Source: Aphelocoma coerulescens (taxonomy: Eukaryota > Chordata > Aves > Passeriformes > Corvidae). Taken from it: a stretch of 64,000 bases of DNA. The DNA lies in contig NW_027183517.1 in assembly GCF_041296385.1 (NCBI RefSeq), positions 1-64,000 on the forward strand, written 5' to 3'. The position numbers were made by a program, and so were the translations under genes. The number at the start of each line of letters is the position of its first letter. The stretch's first letter is position 1. The notes under the pieces were generated by a model that did not search any database, was not told where the DNA came from, and saw nothing but the letters and a program-made list of their open reading frames with translations. Shown here piece after piece: positions 23,597-37,000 of this stretch.

Positions 23597-25202
23597 GGAG
23601 AGAAACACTTGCTGGATGAGCCTTTCGCTGGCCAAGACTTTCAACACAGCACCACCATTCGGGCAAGGAGGAGGAGAAAGGAAGACCATCTTTGCGTCCT
23701 GGCCCGTCCTTCTGTGCGAGACGCCTCTCCGCCTCTTCGCTCCCTGCAAGGCTGTAGTGTGCGCGCCGGCACGCGGAAGCGAGAGGGCAGGTGCAGAGAG
23801 CACCGCGATCTGACGGCGCCGTGCAGGCTGGAAAGGAAAGAGGGCTGCCACTGGAATGTGGTGCAAGTACAGGTTTGCACGCGTCGAGGGTAAGCTCTGG
23901 GTGAGCTTGTTGACCTAAAGCTGTTCTCTGTGCCAGACGTAGCCGAGAATCTTTCCGTTGAGATTCAGGCTACCGCGCAAACAGAATGTGGTGCTACCTA
24001 GCGCTGCGAGGGAAAGGGCATAGCCCAGGCGTGTTTCGGCAGAAGCAGCAGCACGGAGGGTTTCTCTGCCGGCACCGCGGCTCCCTGTGCGAGAAGTAGA
24101 CGACGGCTCGACTCCGGCAGAATGAAAGCGCGACACGGTACGAAGAGCGTAAGAATGAAGGCAGAGCACCGAGCTGCCGTGCGCCATCGCGCAGGCTGCA
24201 AGAGGAAGCGTGCCTGGCCACCGGCTCCTTTGCGGATTCACGTTAGCACTTGAAAACAGAAAGTTCCACTCGCAGCTACTGGTGCTGCTACCTCTTTCTC
24301 TTCCAGCTTTCCCTGGAAAGAACTGTGCCCAGGTTTAGGCTTCAACGCGCCGAGGTAACAGTGGCAGATGCGGCAGAGAATGGAAATACAGCGTGCAGCG
24401 GGCGGTTTCTGGTGCTTTACGGGAGGCAAGGGGAAAGTGCAGCGCAGCAGTGGCTTTTACTTCTGGAGCCTTTTGCTTTGGTAGCAGCAGCTGCTGCAAG
24501 TGGGCAACGGAGCTGCGAGAGTGCATCATGTGACGGCACATCTCTCTGAGAGAGGAGCTTTCGAGCCGCAGCGCGTTGCGCCCGGTTTCAAGGCTACTTG
24601 GAGGAGTGGGGGGTACTTGAAGAACGCCTTCTTTCTGGGCGCGTCCTTCTGGGTGTGCTCAAGCTGCATGGACTCGGCAGCACTGGAGGTGTAAGAACCT
24701 GTTTCTGGCCAGCTTGTGTGCTGGAGTGCAAGGGCTGCGCCTTCCTTTCTGAAGCAGCCCAGAGCATTCTCAGCGGAACCTGCTTGTGAAGCAGCTCTCG
24801 GCTGGACATTTGCGAGTCGCTGCACTGAAGTGCATGAAGCCGGTGCCCAGCTGCTTCGTCCTTCGCTTTCTGGGCTCTGGACAGAACTGAAGCGCAGCGA
24901 TGGCTTGGAGCTTTGCCGCTCTTCAGCGTGAACACTGCACGCAGCCACAGGCTGGACATTTGCGAGTCGCTGCACTGAAGTGCATGAAGCCGGTGCCCAG
25001 CTGCTTCGTCCTTCGCCTTCTGGGCTCTGGACAGAACTGAAGCGCAGCGATGGCTTGGAGCTTTGCCGCTCTTCAGCGCGAACACTGCACGCAGCCACAG
25101 GCTGCTGTGCACGGCTTTTCCTCAGCTCGACGTACCGTCATTCTCTTGCTGTTTCCCAGCGTCGAAAGTGTCCGTGTAGCTCTCGCTCAGCGAAATGCGT
25201 CA
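23597..25202 (+). repeat. Satellite unit 17 (1,606 bp, long, type b)
   Basis: Alleles T/G/G/G/T/C/T/C with the 150-bp duplication and no private change that I could see. Its string and duplication match unit 42. Confidence 0.95.
24800..25099 (+). repeat. 150-bp tandem duplication in unit 17 (copies 24800-24949 and 24950-25099)
   Basis: It matches the unit 11 duplication in junction and markers; I see no private change. Confidence 0.95.
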
Positions 25203-26658
25203 GGAGAGAAACACTTGCTGGATGAGCCTTTCGCTGGCCAAGACTTTCAACACAGCACCACCATTCGGGCAAGGAGGAGGAGAAAGGAAGACCATCTTTG
25301 CGTCCTGGCCCGTCCTTCTGTGCGAGACGCCTCTCCGCCTCTTCGCTCCCTGCAAGGCTGTAGTGTGCGCGCCGGCACGCGGAAGCGAGAGGGCAGGTGC
25401 AGAGAGCACCGCGATCTGACGGCGCCGTGCAGGCTGGAAAGGAAAGAGGGCTGCCACTGGAATGTGGTGCAAGTACAGGTTTGCACGCGTCGAGGGTAAG
25501 CTCTGGGTGAGCTTGTTGACCTAAAGCTGTTCTCTGTGCCAGACGTAGCCGAGAATCTTTCCGTTGAGATTCAGGCTACCGCGCAAACAGAATGTGGTGC
25601 TACCTAGCGCTGCGAGGGAAAGGGCATAGCCCAGGCGTGTTTCGGCAGAAGCAGCAGCACGGAGGGTTTCTCTGCCGGCACCGCGGCTCCCTGTGCGAGA
25701 AGTAGACGACGGCTCGACTCCGGCAGAATGAAAGCGCGACACGGTACGAAGAGCGTAAGAATGAAGGCAGAGCACCGAGCTGCCGTGCGCCATCGCGCAG
25801 GCTGCAAGAGGAAGCGTGCCTGGCCACCGGCTCCTTTGCGGATTCACGTTAGCACTTGAAAACAGAAAGTTCCACTCGCAGCTACTGGTGCTGCTACCTC
25901 TTTCTCTTCCAGCTTTCCCTGGAAAGAACTGTGCCCAGGTTTAGGCTTCAACGCGCCGAGGTAACAGTGGCAGATGCGGCAGAGAATGGAAATACAGCGT
26001 GCAGCGGGCGGTTTCTGGTGCTTTACGGGAGGCAAGGGGAAAGTGCAGCGCAGCAGTGGCTTTTACTTCTGGAGCCTTTTGCTTTGGTAGCAGCAGCTGC
26101 TGCAAGTGGGCAACGGAGCTGCGAGAGTGCATCATGTGACGGCACATCTCTCTGAGAGAGGAGCTTTCGAGCCGCAGCGCGTTGCGCCCGGTTTCAAGGC
26201 TACTTGGAGGAGTGGGGGGTACTTGAAGAACGCCTTCTTTCTGGGCGCGCCCTACTGGGTGTGCTCAAGCTGCATGGACTCGGCAGCACTGGAGGTGTAA
26301 GAACCTGTTTCTGGCCAGCTTGTGTGCTGGAGTGCAAGGGCTGCGCCTTCCTTTCTGAAGCAGCCCAGAGCATTCTCAGCGGAACCTGCTTGTGAAGCAG
26401 CTCTCGGCTGGACATTTGCGAGTCTCTCCACTGAAGTGCATGAAGCCGGTGCCCAGCTGCTTCGTCCTTCGCCTTCTGGGCTCTGGACAGAACTGAAGCG
26501 CAGCGATGGCTTGGAGCTTTGCCGCTCTTCAGCGCGAACACTGCACGCAGCCACAGGCTGCTGTGCACGGCTTTTCCTCAGCTCGACGTACCGTCATTCT
26601 CTTGCTGTTTCCCAGCGTCGAAAGTGTCCGTGTAGCTCTCGCTCAGCGAAATGCGTCA
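25203..26658 (+). repeat. Satellite unit 18 (1,456 bp, type e)
   Basis: Alleles T/G/G/G/A/C/T/C plus 1223T and 1226C (26425 and 26428), which break an inverted repeat at unit 1225-1238. It is the first unit of a five-unit block repeated at units 35-39. Confidence 0.95.
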
Positions 26659-28114
26659 GGAGAGAAACACTTGCTGGATGAGCCTTTCGCTGGCCAAGAC
26701 TTTCAACACAGCACCACCATTCGGGCAAGGAGGAGGAGAAAGGAAGACCATCTTTGCGTCCTGGCCCGTCCTTCTGTGCGAGACGCCTCTCCGCCTCTTC
26801 GCTCCCTGCAAGGCTGTAGTGTGCGCGCCGGCACGCGGAAGCGAGAGGGCAGGTGCAGAGAGCACCGCGATCTGACGGCGCCGTGCAGGCTGGAAAGGAA
26901 AGAGGGCTGCCACTGGAATGTGGTGCAAGTACAGGTTTGCACGCGTCGAGGGTAAGCTCTGGGTGAGCTTGTTGACCTAAAGCTGTTCTCTGTGCCAGAC
27001 GTAGCCGAGAATCTTTCCGTTGAGATTCAGGCTACCGCGCAAACAGAATGTGGTGCTACCTAGCGCTGCGAGGGAAAGGGCATAGCCCAGGCGTGTTTCG
27101 GCAGAAGCAGCAGCACGGAGGGTTTCTCTGCCGGCACCGCGGCTCCCTGTGCGAGAAGTAGACGACGGCTCGACTCCGGCAGAATGAAAGCGCGACACGG
27201 TACGAAGAGCGTAAGAATGAAGGCAGAGCACCGAGCTGCCGTGCGCCATCGCGCAGGCTGCAAGAGGAAGCGTGCCTGGCCACCGGCTCCTTTGCGGATT
27301 CACGTTAGCACTTGAAAACAGAAAGTTCCACTCGCAGCTACTGGTGCTGCTACCTCTTTCTCTTCCAGCTTTCCCTGGAAAGAACTGTGCCCAGGTTTAG
27401 GCTTCAACGCGCCGAGGTAACAGTGGCAGATGCGGCAGAGAATGGAAATACAGCGTGCAGCGGGCGGTTTCTGGTGCTTTACGGGAGGCAAGGGGAAAGT
27501 GCAGCGCAGCAGTGGCTTTTACTTCTGGAGCCTTTTGCTTTGGTAGCAGCAGCTGCTGCAAGTGGGCAACGGAGCTGCGAGAGTGCATCATGTGACGGCA
27601 CATCTCTCTGAGAGAGGAGCTTTCGAGCCGCAGCGCGTTGCGCCCGGTTTCAAGGCTACTTGGAGGAGTGGGGGGTACTTGAAGAACGCCTTCTTTCTGG
27701 GCGCGTCCTTCTGGGTGTGCTCAAGCTGCATGGACTAGGCAGCACTGGAGGTGTAAGAACCTGTATCTGGCCAGCTTGTGTGCTGGAGTGCAAGGGCTGC
27801 GCCTTCCTTTCTGAAGCAGCCCAGAGCATTCTCAGCGGAACCTGCTTGTGAAGCAGCTCTCGGCTGGACATTTGCGAGTCGCTGCACTGAAGTGCATGAA
27901 GCCGGTGCCCAGCTGCTTCGTCCTTCGCCTTCTGGGCTCTGGACAGAACTGAAGCGCAGCGATGGCTTGGAGCTTTGCCGCTCTTCAGCGCGAACACTGC
28001 ACGCAGCCACAGGCTGCTGTGCACGGCTTTTCCTCAGCTCGACGTACAGTCATTGTCTTGCTGTTTCCCAGCGTCGAAAGTGTCCGTGTAGCTCTCGCTC
28101 AGCGAAATGCGTCA
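26659..28114 (+). repeat. Satellite unit 19 (1,456 bp, type a)
   Basis: Alleles T/G/G/G/T/A/A/A. It is the second member of the five-unit block; its partner is unit 36. Confidence 0.95.
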
Positions 28115-29720
28115 GGAGAGAAACACTTGCTGGATGAGCCTTTCGCTGGCCAAGACTTTCAACACAGCACCACCATTCGGGCAAGGAGGAGGAGAAAGGA
28201 AGACCATCTTTGCGTCCTGGCCCGTCCTTCTGTGCGAGACGCCTCTCCGCCTCTTCGCTCCCTGCAAGGCTGTAGTGTGCGCGCCGGCACGCGGAAGCGA
28301 GAGGGCAGGTGCAGAGAGCACCGCGATCTGACGGCGCCGTGCAGGCTGGAAAGGAAAGAGGGCTGCCACTGGAATGTGGTGCAAGTACAGGTTTGCACGC
28401 GTCGAGGGTAAGCTCTGGGTGAGCTTGTTGACCTAAAGCTGTTCTCTGTGCCAGACGTAGCCGAGAATCTTTCCGTTGAGATTCAGGCTACCGCGCAAAC
28501 AGAATGTGGTGCTACCTAGCGCTGCGAGGGAAAGGGCATAGCCCAGGCGTGTTTCGGCAGAAGCAGCAGCACGGAGGGTTTCTCTGCCGGCACCGCGGCT
28601 CCCTGTGCGAGAAGTAGACGACGGCTCGACTCCGGCAGAATGAAAGCGCGACACGGTACGAAGAGCGTAAGAATGAAGGCAGAGCACCGAGCTGCCGTGC
28701 GCCATCGCGCAGGCTGCAAGAGGAAGCGTGCCTGGCCACCGGCTCCTTTGCGGATTCACGTTAGCACTTGAAAACAGAAAGTTCCACTCGCAGCTACTGG
28801 TGCTGCTACCTCTTTCTCTTCCAGCTTTCCCTGGAAAGAACTGTGCCCAGGTTTAGGCTTCAACGCGCCGAGGTAACAGTGGCAGATGCGGCAGAGAATG
28901 GAAATACAGCGTGCAGCGGGCGGTTTCTGGTGCTTTACGGGAGGCAAGGGGAAAGTGCAGCGCAGCAGTGGCTTTTACTTCTGGAGCCTTTTGCTTTGGT
29001 AGCAGCAGCTGCTGCAAGTGGGCAACGGAGCTGCGAGAGTGCATCATGTGACGGCACATCTCTCTGAGAGAGGAGCTTTCGAGCCGCAGCGCGTTGCGCC
29101 CGGTTTCAAGGCTACTTGGAGGAGTGGGGGGTACTTGAAGAACGCCTTCTTTCTGGGCGCGTCCTTCTGGGTGTGCTCAAGCTGCATGGACTCGGCAGCA
29201 CTGGAGGTGTAAGAACCTGTTTCTGGCCAGCTTGTGTGCTGGAGTGCAAGGGCTGCGCCTTCCTTTCTGAAGCAGCCCAGAGCATTCTCAGCGGAACCTG
29301 CTTGTGAAGCAGCTCTCGGCTGGACATTTGCGAGTCGCTGCACTGAAGTGCATGAAGCCGGTGCCCAGCTGCTTCGTCCTTCGCTTTCTGGGCTCTGGAC
29401 AAAACTGAAGCGCAGCGATGGCTTGGAGCTTTGCCGCTCTTCAGCGTGAACACTGCACGCAGCCACAGGCTGGACATTTGCGAGTCGCTGCACTGAAGTG
29501 CATGAAGCCGGTGCCCAGCTGCTTCGTCCTTCGCCTTCTGGGCTCTGGACAGAACTGAAGCGCAGCGATGGCTTGGAGCTTTGCCGCTCTTCAGCGCGAA
29601 CACTGCACGCAGCCACAGGCTGCTGTGCACGGCTTTTCCTCAGCTCGACGTACCGTCATTCTCTTGCTGTTTCCCAGCGTCGAAAGTGTCCGTGTAGCTC
29701 TCGCTCAGCGAAATGCGTCA
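28115..29720 (+). repeat. Satellite unit 20 (1,606 bp, long, type b with 1288A)
   Basis: Alleles T/G/G/G/T/C/T/C with the 150-bp duplication and a G to A at 29402 (unit position 1288, in copy 1). Only unit 37 shares 1288A, which ties the two blocks together by descent. Confidence 0.95.
29318..29617 (+). repeat. 150-bp tandem duplication in unit 20 (copies 29318-29467 and 29468-29617)
   Basis: It has the standard junction and markers, with 1288A in copy 1 only (29402). Copy 2 has 1288G, so conversion has not equalised the copies. Confidence 0.95.
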
Positions 29721-31176
29721 GGAGAGAAACACTTGCTGGATGAGCCTTTCGCTGGCCAAGACTTTCAACACAGCACCACCATTCGGGCAAGGAGGAGGAG
29801 AAAGGAAGACCATCTTTGCGTCCTGGCCCGTCCTTCTGTGCGAGACGCCTCTCCGCCTCTTCGCTCCCTGCAAGGCTGTAGTGTGCGCGCCGGCACGCGG
29901 AAGCGAGAGGGCAGGTGCAGAGAGCACCGCGATCTGACGGCGCCGTGCAGGCTGGAAAGGAAAGAGGGCTGCCACTGGAATGTGGTGCAAGTACAGGTTT
30001 GCACGCGTCGAGGGTAAGCTCTGGGTGAGCTTGTTGACCTAAAGCTGTTCTCTGTGCCAGACGTAGCCGAGAATCTTTCCGTTGAGATTCAGGCTACCGC
30101 GCAAACAGAATGTGGTGCTACCTAGCGCTGCGAGGGAAAGGGCATAGCCCAGGCGTGTTTCGGCAGAAGCAGCAGCACGGAGGGTTTCTCTGCCGGCACC
30201 GCGGCTCCCTGTGCGAGAAGTAGACGACGGCTCGACTCCGGCAGAATGAAAGCGCGACACGGTACGAAGAGCGTAAGAATGAAGGCAGAGCACCGAGCTG
30301 CCGTGCGCCATCGCGCAGGCTGCAAGAGGAAGCGTGCCTGGCCACCGGCTCCTTTGCGGATTCACGTTAGCACTTGAAAACAGAAAGTTCCACTCGCAGC
30401 TACTGGTGCTGCTACCTCTTTCTCTTCCAGCTTTCCCTGGAAAGAACTGTGCCCAGGTTTAGGCTTCAACGCGCCGAGGTAACAGTGGCAGATGCGGCAG
30501 AGAATGGAAATACAGCGTGCAGCGGGCGGTTTCTGGTGCTTTACGGGAGGCAAGGGGAAAGTGCAGCGCAGCAGTGGCTTTTACTTCTGGAGCCTTTTGC
30601 TTTGGTAGCAGCAGCTGCTGCAAGTGGGCAACGGAGCTGCGAGAGTGCATCATGTGACGGCACATCTCTCTGAGAGAGGAGCTTTCGAGCCGCAGCGCGT
30701 TGCGCCCGGTTTCAAGGCTACTTGGAGGAGTGGGGGGTACTTGAAGAACGCCTTCTTTCTGGGCGCGCCCTACTGGGTGTGCTCAAGCTGCATGGACTCG
30801 GCAGCACTGGAGGTGTAAGAACCTGTTTCTGGCCAGCTTGTGTGCTGGAGTGCAAGGGCTGCGCCTTCCTTTCTGAAGCAGCCCAGAGCATTCTCAGCGG
30901 AACCTGCTTGTGAAGCAGCTCTCGGCTGGACATTTGCGAGTCGCTGCACTGAAGTGCATGAAGCCGGTGCCCAGCTGCTTCGTCCTTCGCCTTCTGGGCT
31001 CTGGACAGAACTGAAGCGCAGCGATGGCTTGGAGCTTTGCCGCTCTTCAGCGCGAACACTGCACGCAGCCACAGGCTGCTGTGCACGGCTTTTCCTCAGC
31101 TCGACGTACAGTCATTGTCTTGCTGTTTCCCAGCGTCGAAAGTGTCCGTGTAGCTCTCGCTCAGCGAAATGCGTCA
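29721..31176 (+). repeat. Satellite unit 21 (1,456 bp, type c)
   Basis: Alleles T/G/G/G/A/C/T/A. It is the fourth member of the five-unit block; its partner is unit 38. Confidence 0.95.
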
Positions 31177-32632
31177 GGAGAGAAACACTTGCTGGATGAG
31201 CCTTTCGCTGGCCAAGACTTTCAACACAGCACCACCATTCGGGCAAGGAGGAGGAGAAAGGAAGACCACCTTTGCGTCCTGGCCCGTCCTTCTGTGCGAG
31301 ACGCCTCTCCGCCTCTTCGCTCCCTGCAAGGCTGTAGTGTGCGCGCCGGCACGCGGAAGCGAGAGGGCAGGTGCAGAGAGCACCGCGATCTGACGGCGCC
31401 GTGCAGGCTGGAAAGGAAAGAGGGCTGCCACTGGAATGTGGTGCAAGTACAGGTTTGCACGCGTCGAGGGTAAGCTCTGGGTGAGCTTGTTGACCTAAAG
31501 CTGTTCTCTGTGCCAGACGTAGCCGAGAATCTTTCCGTTGAGATTCAGGCTACCGCGCAAACAGAATGTGGTGCTACCTAGCGCTGCGAGGGAAAGTGCA
31601 TAGCCCAGGCGTGTTTCGGCAGAAGCAGCAGCACGGAGGGTTTCTCTGCCGGCACCGCGGCTCCCTGTGCGAGAAGTAGACGACGGCTCGACTCCGGCAG
31701 AATGAAAGCGCGACACGGTACGAAGAGCGTAAGAATGAAGGCAGAGCACCGAGCTGCCGTGCGCCATCGCGCAGGCTGCAAGAGGAAGCATGCCTGGCCA
31801 CCGGCTCCTTTGCGGATTCACGTTAGCACTTGAAAACAGAAAGTTCCACTCGCAGCTACTGGTGCTGCTACCTCTTTCTCTTCCAGCTTTCCCTGGAAAG
31901 AACTGTGCCCAGGTTTAGGCTTCAACGCGCCGAGGTAACAGTGGCAGATGCGGCAGAGAATGGAAATACAGCGTGCAGCGGGCGGTTTCTGGTGCTTTAC
32001 GGGAGGCAAGGGGAAAGTGCAGCGCAGCAGTGGCTTTTACTTCTGGAGCCTTTTGCTTTGGTAGCAGCAGCTGCTGCAAGTGGGCAACGGAGCTGCGAGA
32101 GTGCATCATGTGACGGCACATCTCTCTGAGAGAGGAGCTTTCGAGCCGCAGCGCGTTGCGCCCGGTTTCAAGGCTACTTGGAGGAGTGGGGGGTACTTGA
32201 AGAACGCCTTCTTTCTGGGCGCGCCCTACTGGGTGTGCTCAAGCTGCATGGACTCGGCAGCACTGGAGGTGTAAGAACCTGTTTCTGGCCAGCTTGTGTG
32301 CTGGAGTGCAAGGACTGCGCCTTCCTTTCTGAAGCAGCCCAGAGCATTCTCAGCGGAACCTGCTTGTGAAGCAGCTCTCGGCTGGACATTTGCGAGTCGC
32401 TGCACTGAAGTGCATGAAGCCGGTGCCCAGCTGCTTCGTCCTTCGCCTTCTGGGCTCTGGACAGAACTGAAGCGCAGCGATGGCTTGGAGCTTTGCCGCT
32501 CTTCAGCGCGAACACTGCACGCAGCCACAGGCTGCTGTGCACGGCTTTTCCTCAGCTCGACGTACCGTCATTCTCTTGCTGTTTCCCAGCGTCGAAAGTG
32601 TCCGTGTAGCTCTCGCTCAGCGAAATGCGTCA
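31177..32632 (+). repeat. Satellite unit 22 (1,456 bp, type d with 1138A)
   Basis: Alleles C/G/T/A/A/C/T/C plus G to A at 32314 (unit position 1138), shared only with units 33 and 39. It ends the first copy of the five-unit block. Confidence 0.95.
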
Positions 32633-34088
32633 GGAGAGAAACACTTGCTGGATGAGCCTTTCGCTGGCCAAGACTTTCAACACAGCACCACCATTCGGGC
32701 AAGGAGGAGGAGAAAGGAAGACCATCTTTGCGTCCTGGCCCGTCCTTCTGTGCGAGACGCCTCTCCGCCTCTTCGCTCCCTGCAAGGCTGTAGTGTGCGC
32801 GCCGGCACGCGGAAGCGAGAGGGCAGGTGCAGAGAGCACCGCGATCTGACGGCGCCGTGCAGGCTGGAAAGGAAAGAGGGCTGCCACTGGAATGTGGTGC
32901 AAGTACAGGTTTGCACGCGTCGAGGGTAAGCTCTGGGTGAGCTTGTTGACCTAAAGCTGTTCTCTGTGCCAGACGTAGCCGAGAATCTTTCCGTTGAGAT
33001 TCAGGCTACCGCGCAAACAGAATGTGGTGCTACCTAGCGCTGCGAGGGAAAGGGCATAGCCCAGGCGTGTTTCGGCAGAAGCAGCAGCACGGAGGGTTTC
33101 TCTGCCGGCACCGCGGCTCCCTGTGCGAGAAGTAGACGACGGCTCGACTCCGGCAGAATGAAAGCGCGACACGGTACGAAGAGCGTAAGAATGAAGGCAG
33201 AGCACCGAGCTGCCGTGCGCCATCGCGCAGGCTGCAAGAGGAAGCGTGCCTGGCCACCGGCTCCTTTGCGGATTCACGTTAGCACTTGAAAACAGAAAGT
33301 TCCACTCGCAGCTACTGGTGCTGCTACCTCTTTCTCTTCCAGCTTTCCCTGGAAAGAACTGTGCCCAGGTTTAGGCTTCAACGCACCGAGGTAACAGTGG
33401 CAGATGCGGCAGAGAATGGAAATACAGCGTGCAGCGGGCGGTTTCTGGTGCTTTACGGGAGGCAAGGGGAAAGTGCAGCGCAGCAGTGGCTTTTACTTCT
33501 GGAGCCTTTTGCTTTGGTAGCAGCAGCTGCTGCAAGTGGGCAACGGAGCTGCGAGAGTGCATCATGTGACGGCACATCTCTCTGAGAGAGGAGCTTTCGA
33601 GCCGCAGCGCGTTGCGCCCGGTTTCAAGGCTACTTGGAGGAGTGGGGGGTACTTGAAGAACGCCTTCTTTCTGGGCGCGCCCTACTGGGTGTGCTCAAGC
33701 TGCATGGACTCGGCAGCACTGGAGGTGTAAGAACCTGTTTCTGGCCAGCTTGTGTGCTGGAGTGCAAGGGCTGCGCCTTCCTTTCTGAAGCAGCCCAGAG
33801 CATTCTCAGCGGAACCTGCTTGTGAAGCAGCTCTCGGCTGGACATTTGCGAGTCTCTCCACTGAAGTGCATGAAGCCGGTGCCCAGCTGCTTCGTCCTTC
33901 GCCTTCTGGGCTCTGGACAGAACTGAAGCGCAGCGATGGCTTGGAGCTTTGCCGCTCTTCAGCGCGAACACTGCACGCAGCCACAGGCTGCTGTGCACGG
34001 CTTTTCCTCAGCTCGACGTACCGTCATTCTCTTGCTGTTTCCCAGCGTCGAAAGTGTCCGTGTAGCTCTCGCTCAGCGAAATGCGTCA
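32633..34088 (+). repeat. Satellite unit 23 (1,456 bp, type e)
   Basis: Alleles T/G/G/G/A/C/T/C plus 1223T/1226C. It has a private G to A at 33385 (unit position 753), a CpG to CpA change. It begins the first e-a-f trimer. Confidence 0.95.
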
Positions 34089-35544
34089 GGAGAGAAACAC
34101 TTGCTGGATGAGCCTTTCGCTGGCCAAGACTTTCAACACAGCACCACCATTCGGGCAAGGAGGAGGAGAAAGGAAGACCATCTTTGCGTCCTGGCCCGTC
34201 CTTCTGTGCGAGACGCCTCTCCGCCTCTTCGCTCCCTGCAAGGCTGTAGTGTGCGCGCCGGCACGCGGAAGCGAGAGGGCAGGTGCAGAGAGCACCGCGA
34301 TCTGACGGCGCCGTGCAGGCTGGAAAGGAAAGAGGGCTGCCACTGGAATGTGGTGCAAGTACAGGTTTGCACGCGTCGAGGGTAAGCTCTGGGTGAGCTT
34401 GTTGACCTAAAGCTGTTCTCTGTGCCAGACGTAGCCGAGAATCTTTCCGTTGAGATTCAGGCTACCGCGCAAACAGAATGTGGTGCTACCTAGCGCTGCG
34501 AGGGAAAGGGCATAGCCCAGGCGTGTTTCGGCAGAAGCAGCAGCACGGAGGGTTTCTCTGCCGGCACCGCGGCTCCCTGTGCGAGAAGTAGACGACGGCT
34601 CGACTCCGGCAGAATGAAAGCGCGACACGGTACGAAGAGCGTAAGAATGAAGGCAGAGCACCGAGCTGCCGTGCGCCATCGCGCAGGCTGCAAGAGGAAG
34701 CGTGCCTGGCCACCGGCTCCTTTGCGGATTCACGTTAGCACTTGAAAACAGAAAGTTCCACTCGCAGCTACTGGTGCTGCTACCTCTTTCTCTTCCAGCT
34801 TTCCCTGGAAAGAACTGTGCCCAGGTTTAGGCTTCAACGCGCCGAGGTAACAGTGGCAGATGCGGCAGAGAATGGAAATACAGCGTGCAGCGGGCGGTTT
34901 CTGGTGCTTTACGGGAGGCAAGGGGAAAGTGCAGCGCAGCAGTGGCTTTTACTTCTGGAGCCTTTTGCTTTGGTAGCAGCAGCTGCTGCAAGTGGGCAAC
35001 GGAGCTGCGAGAGTGCATCATGTGACGGCACATCTCTCTGAGAGAGGAGCTTTCGAGCCGCAGCGCGTTGCGCCCGGTTTCAAGGCTACTTGGAGGAGTG
35101 GGGGGTACTTGAAGAACGCCTTCTTTCTGGGCGCGTCCTTCTGGGTGTGCTCAAGCTGCATGGACTAGGCAGCACTGGAGGTGTAAGAACCTGTATCTGG
35201 CCAGCTTGTGTGCTGGAGTGCAAGGGCTGCGCCTTCCTTTCTGAAGCAGCCCAGAGCATTCTCAGCGGAACCTGCTTGTGAAGCAGCTCTCGGCTGGACA
35301 TTTGCGAGTCGCTGCACTGAAGTGCATGAAGCCGGTGCCCAGCTGCTTCGTCCTTCGCCTTCTGGGCTCTGGACAGAACTGAAGCGCAGCGATGGCTTGG
35401 AGCTTTGCCGCTCTTCAGCGCGAACACTGCACGCAGCCACAGGCTGCTGTGCACGGCTTTTCCTCAGCTCGACGTACAGTCATTGTCTTGCTGTTTCCCA
35501 GCGTCGAAAGTGTCCGTGTAGCTCTCGCTCAGCGAAATGCGTCA
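34089..35544 (+). repeat. Satellite unit 24 (1,456 bp, type a)
   Basis: Alleles T/G/G/G/T/A/A/A. It is the middle of the first e-a-f trimer. Confidence 0.95.
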
Positions 35545-37000
35545 GGAGAGAAACACTTGCTGGATGAGCCTTTCGCTGGCCAAGACTTTCAACACAGCAC
35601 CACCATTCGGGCAAGGAGGAGGAGAAAGGAAGACCATCTTTGCGTCCTGGCCCGTCCTTCTGTGCGAGACGCCTCTCCGCCTCTTCGCTCCCTGCAAGGC
35701 TGTAGTGTGCGCGCCGGCACGCGGAAGCGAGAGGGCAGGTGCAGAGAGCACCGCGATCTGACGGCGCCGTGCAGGCTGGAAAGGAAAGAGGGCTGCCACT
35801 GGAATGTGGTGCAAGTACAGGTTTGCACGCGTCGAGGGTAAGCTCTGGGTGAGCTTGTTGACCTAAAGCTGTTCTCTGTGCCAGACGTAGCCGAGAATCT
35901 TTCCGTTGAGATTCAGGCTACCGCGCAAACAGAATGTGGTGCTACCTAGCGCTGCGAGGGAAAGGGCATAGCCCAGGCGTGTTTCGGCAGAAGCAGCAGC
36001 ACGGAGGGTTTCTCTGCCGGCACCGCGGCTCCCTGTGCGAGAAGTAGACGACGGCTCGACTCCGGCAGAATGAAAGCGCGACACGGTACGAAGAGCGTAA
36101 GAATGAAGGCAGAGCACCGAGCTGCCGTGCGCCATCGCGCAGGCTGCAAGAGGAAGCGTGCCTGGCCACCGGCTCCTTTGCGGATTCACGTTAGCACTTG
36201 AAAACAGAAAGTTCCACTCGCAGCTACTGGTGCTGCTACCTCTTTCTCTTCCAGCTTTCCCTGGAAAGAACTGTGCCCAGGTTTAGGCTTCAACGCGCCG
36301 AGGTAACAGTGGCAGATGCGGCAGAGAATGGAAATACAGCGTGCAGCGGGCGGTTTCTGGTGCTTTACGGGAGGCAAGGGGAAAGTGCAGCGCAGCAGTG
36401 GCTTTTACTTCTGGAGCCTTTTGCTTTGGTAGCAGCAGCTGCTGCAAGTGGGCAACGGAGCTGCGAGAGTGCATCATGTGACGGCACATCTCTCTGAGAG
36501 AGGAGCTTTCGAGCCGCAGCGCGTTGCGCCCGGTTTCAAGGCTACTTGGAGGAGTGGGGGGTACTTGAAGAACGCCTTCTTTCTGGGCGCGTCCTTCTGG
36601 GTGTGCTCAAGCTGCATGGACTCGGCAGCACTGGAGGTGTAAGAACCTGTTTCTGGCCAGCTTGTGTGCTGGAGTGCAAGGGCTGCGCCTTCCTTTCTGA
36701 AGCAGCCCAGAGCATTCTCAGCGGAACCTGCTTGTGAAGCAGCTCTCGGCTGGACATTTGCGAGTCGCTGCACTGAAGTGCATGAAGCCGGTGCCCAGCT
36801 GCTTCGTCCTTCGCTTTCTGGGCTCTGGACAGAACTGAAGCGCAGCGATGGCTTGGAGCTTTGCCGCTCTTCAGCGCGAACACTGCACGCAGCCACAGGC
36901 TGCTGTGCACGGCTTTTCCTCAGCTCGACGTACAGTCATTGTCTTGCTGTTTCCCAGCGTCGAAAGTGTCCGTGTAGCTCTCGCTCAGCGAAATGCGTCA
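35545..37000 (+). repeat. Satellite unit 25 (1,456 bp, type f, recombinant)
   Basis: Alleles T/G/G/G/T/C/T/A with 1271T (at 36815), otherwise found only in copy 1 of long units, but with 1333C and no 150-bp duplication. The left part matches type b and the right part (1390A/1397G) matches type a or c, so a switch lies between unit positions 1271 and 1333. Confidence 0.95.
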
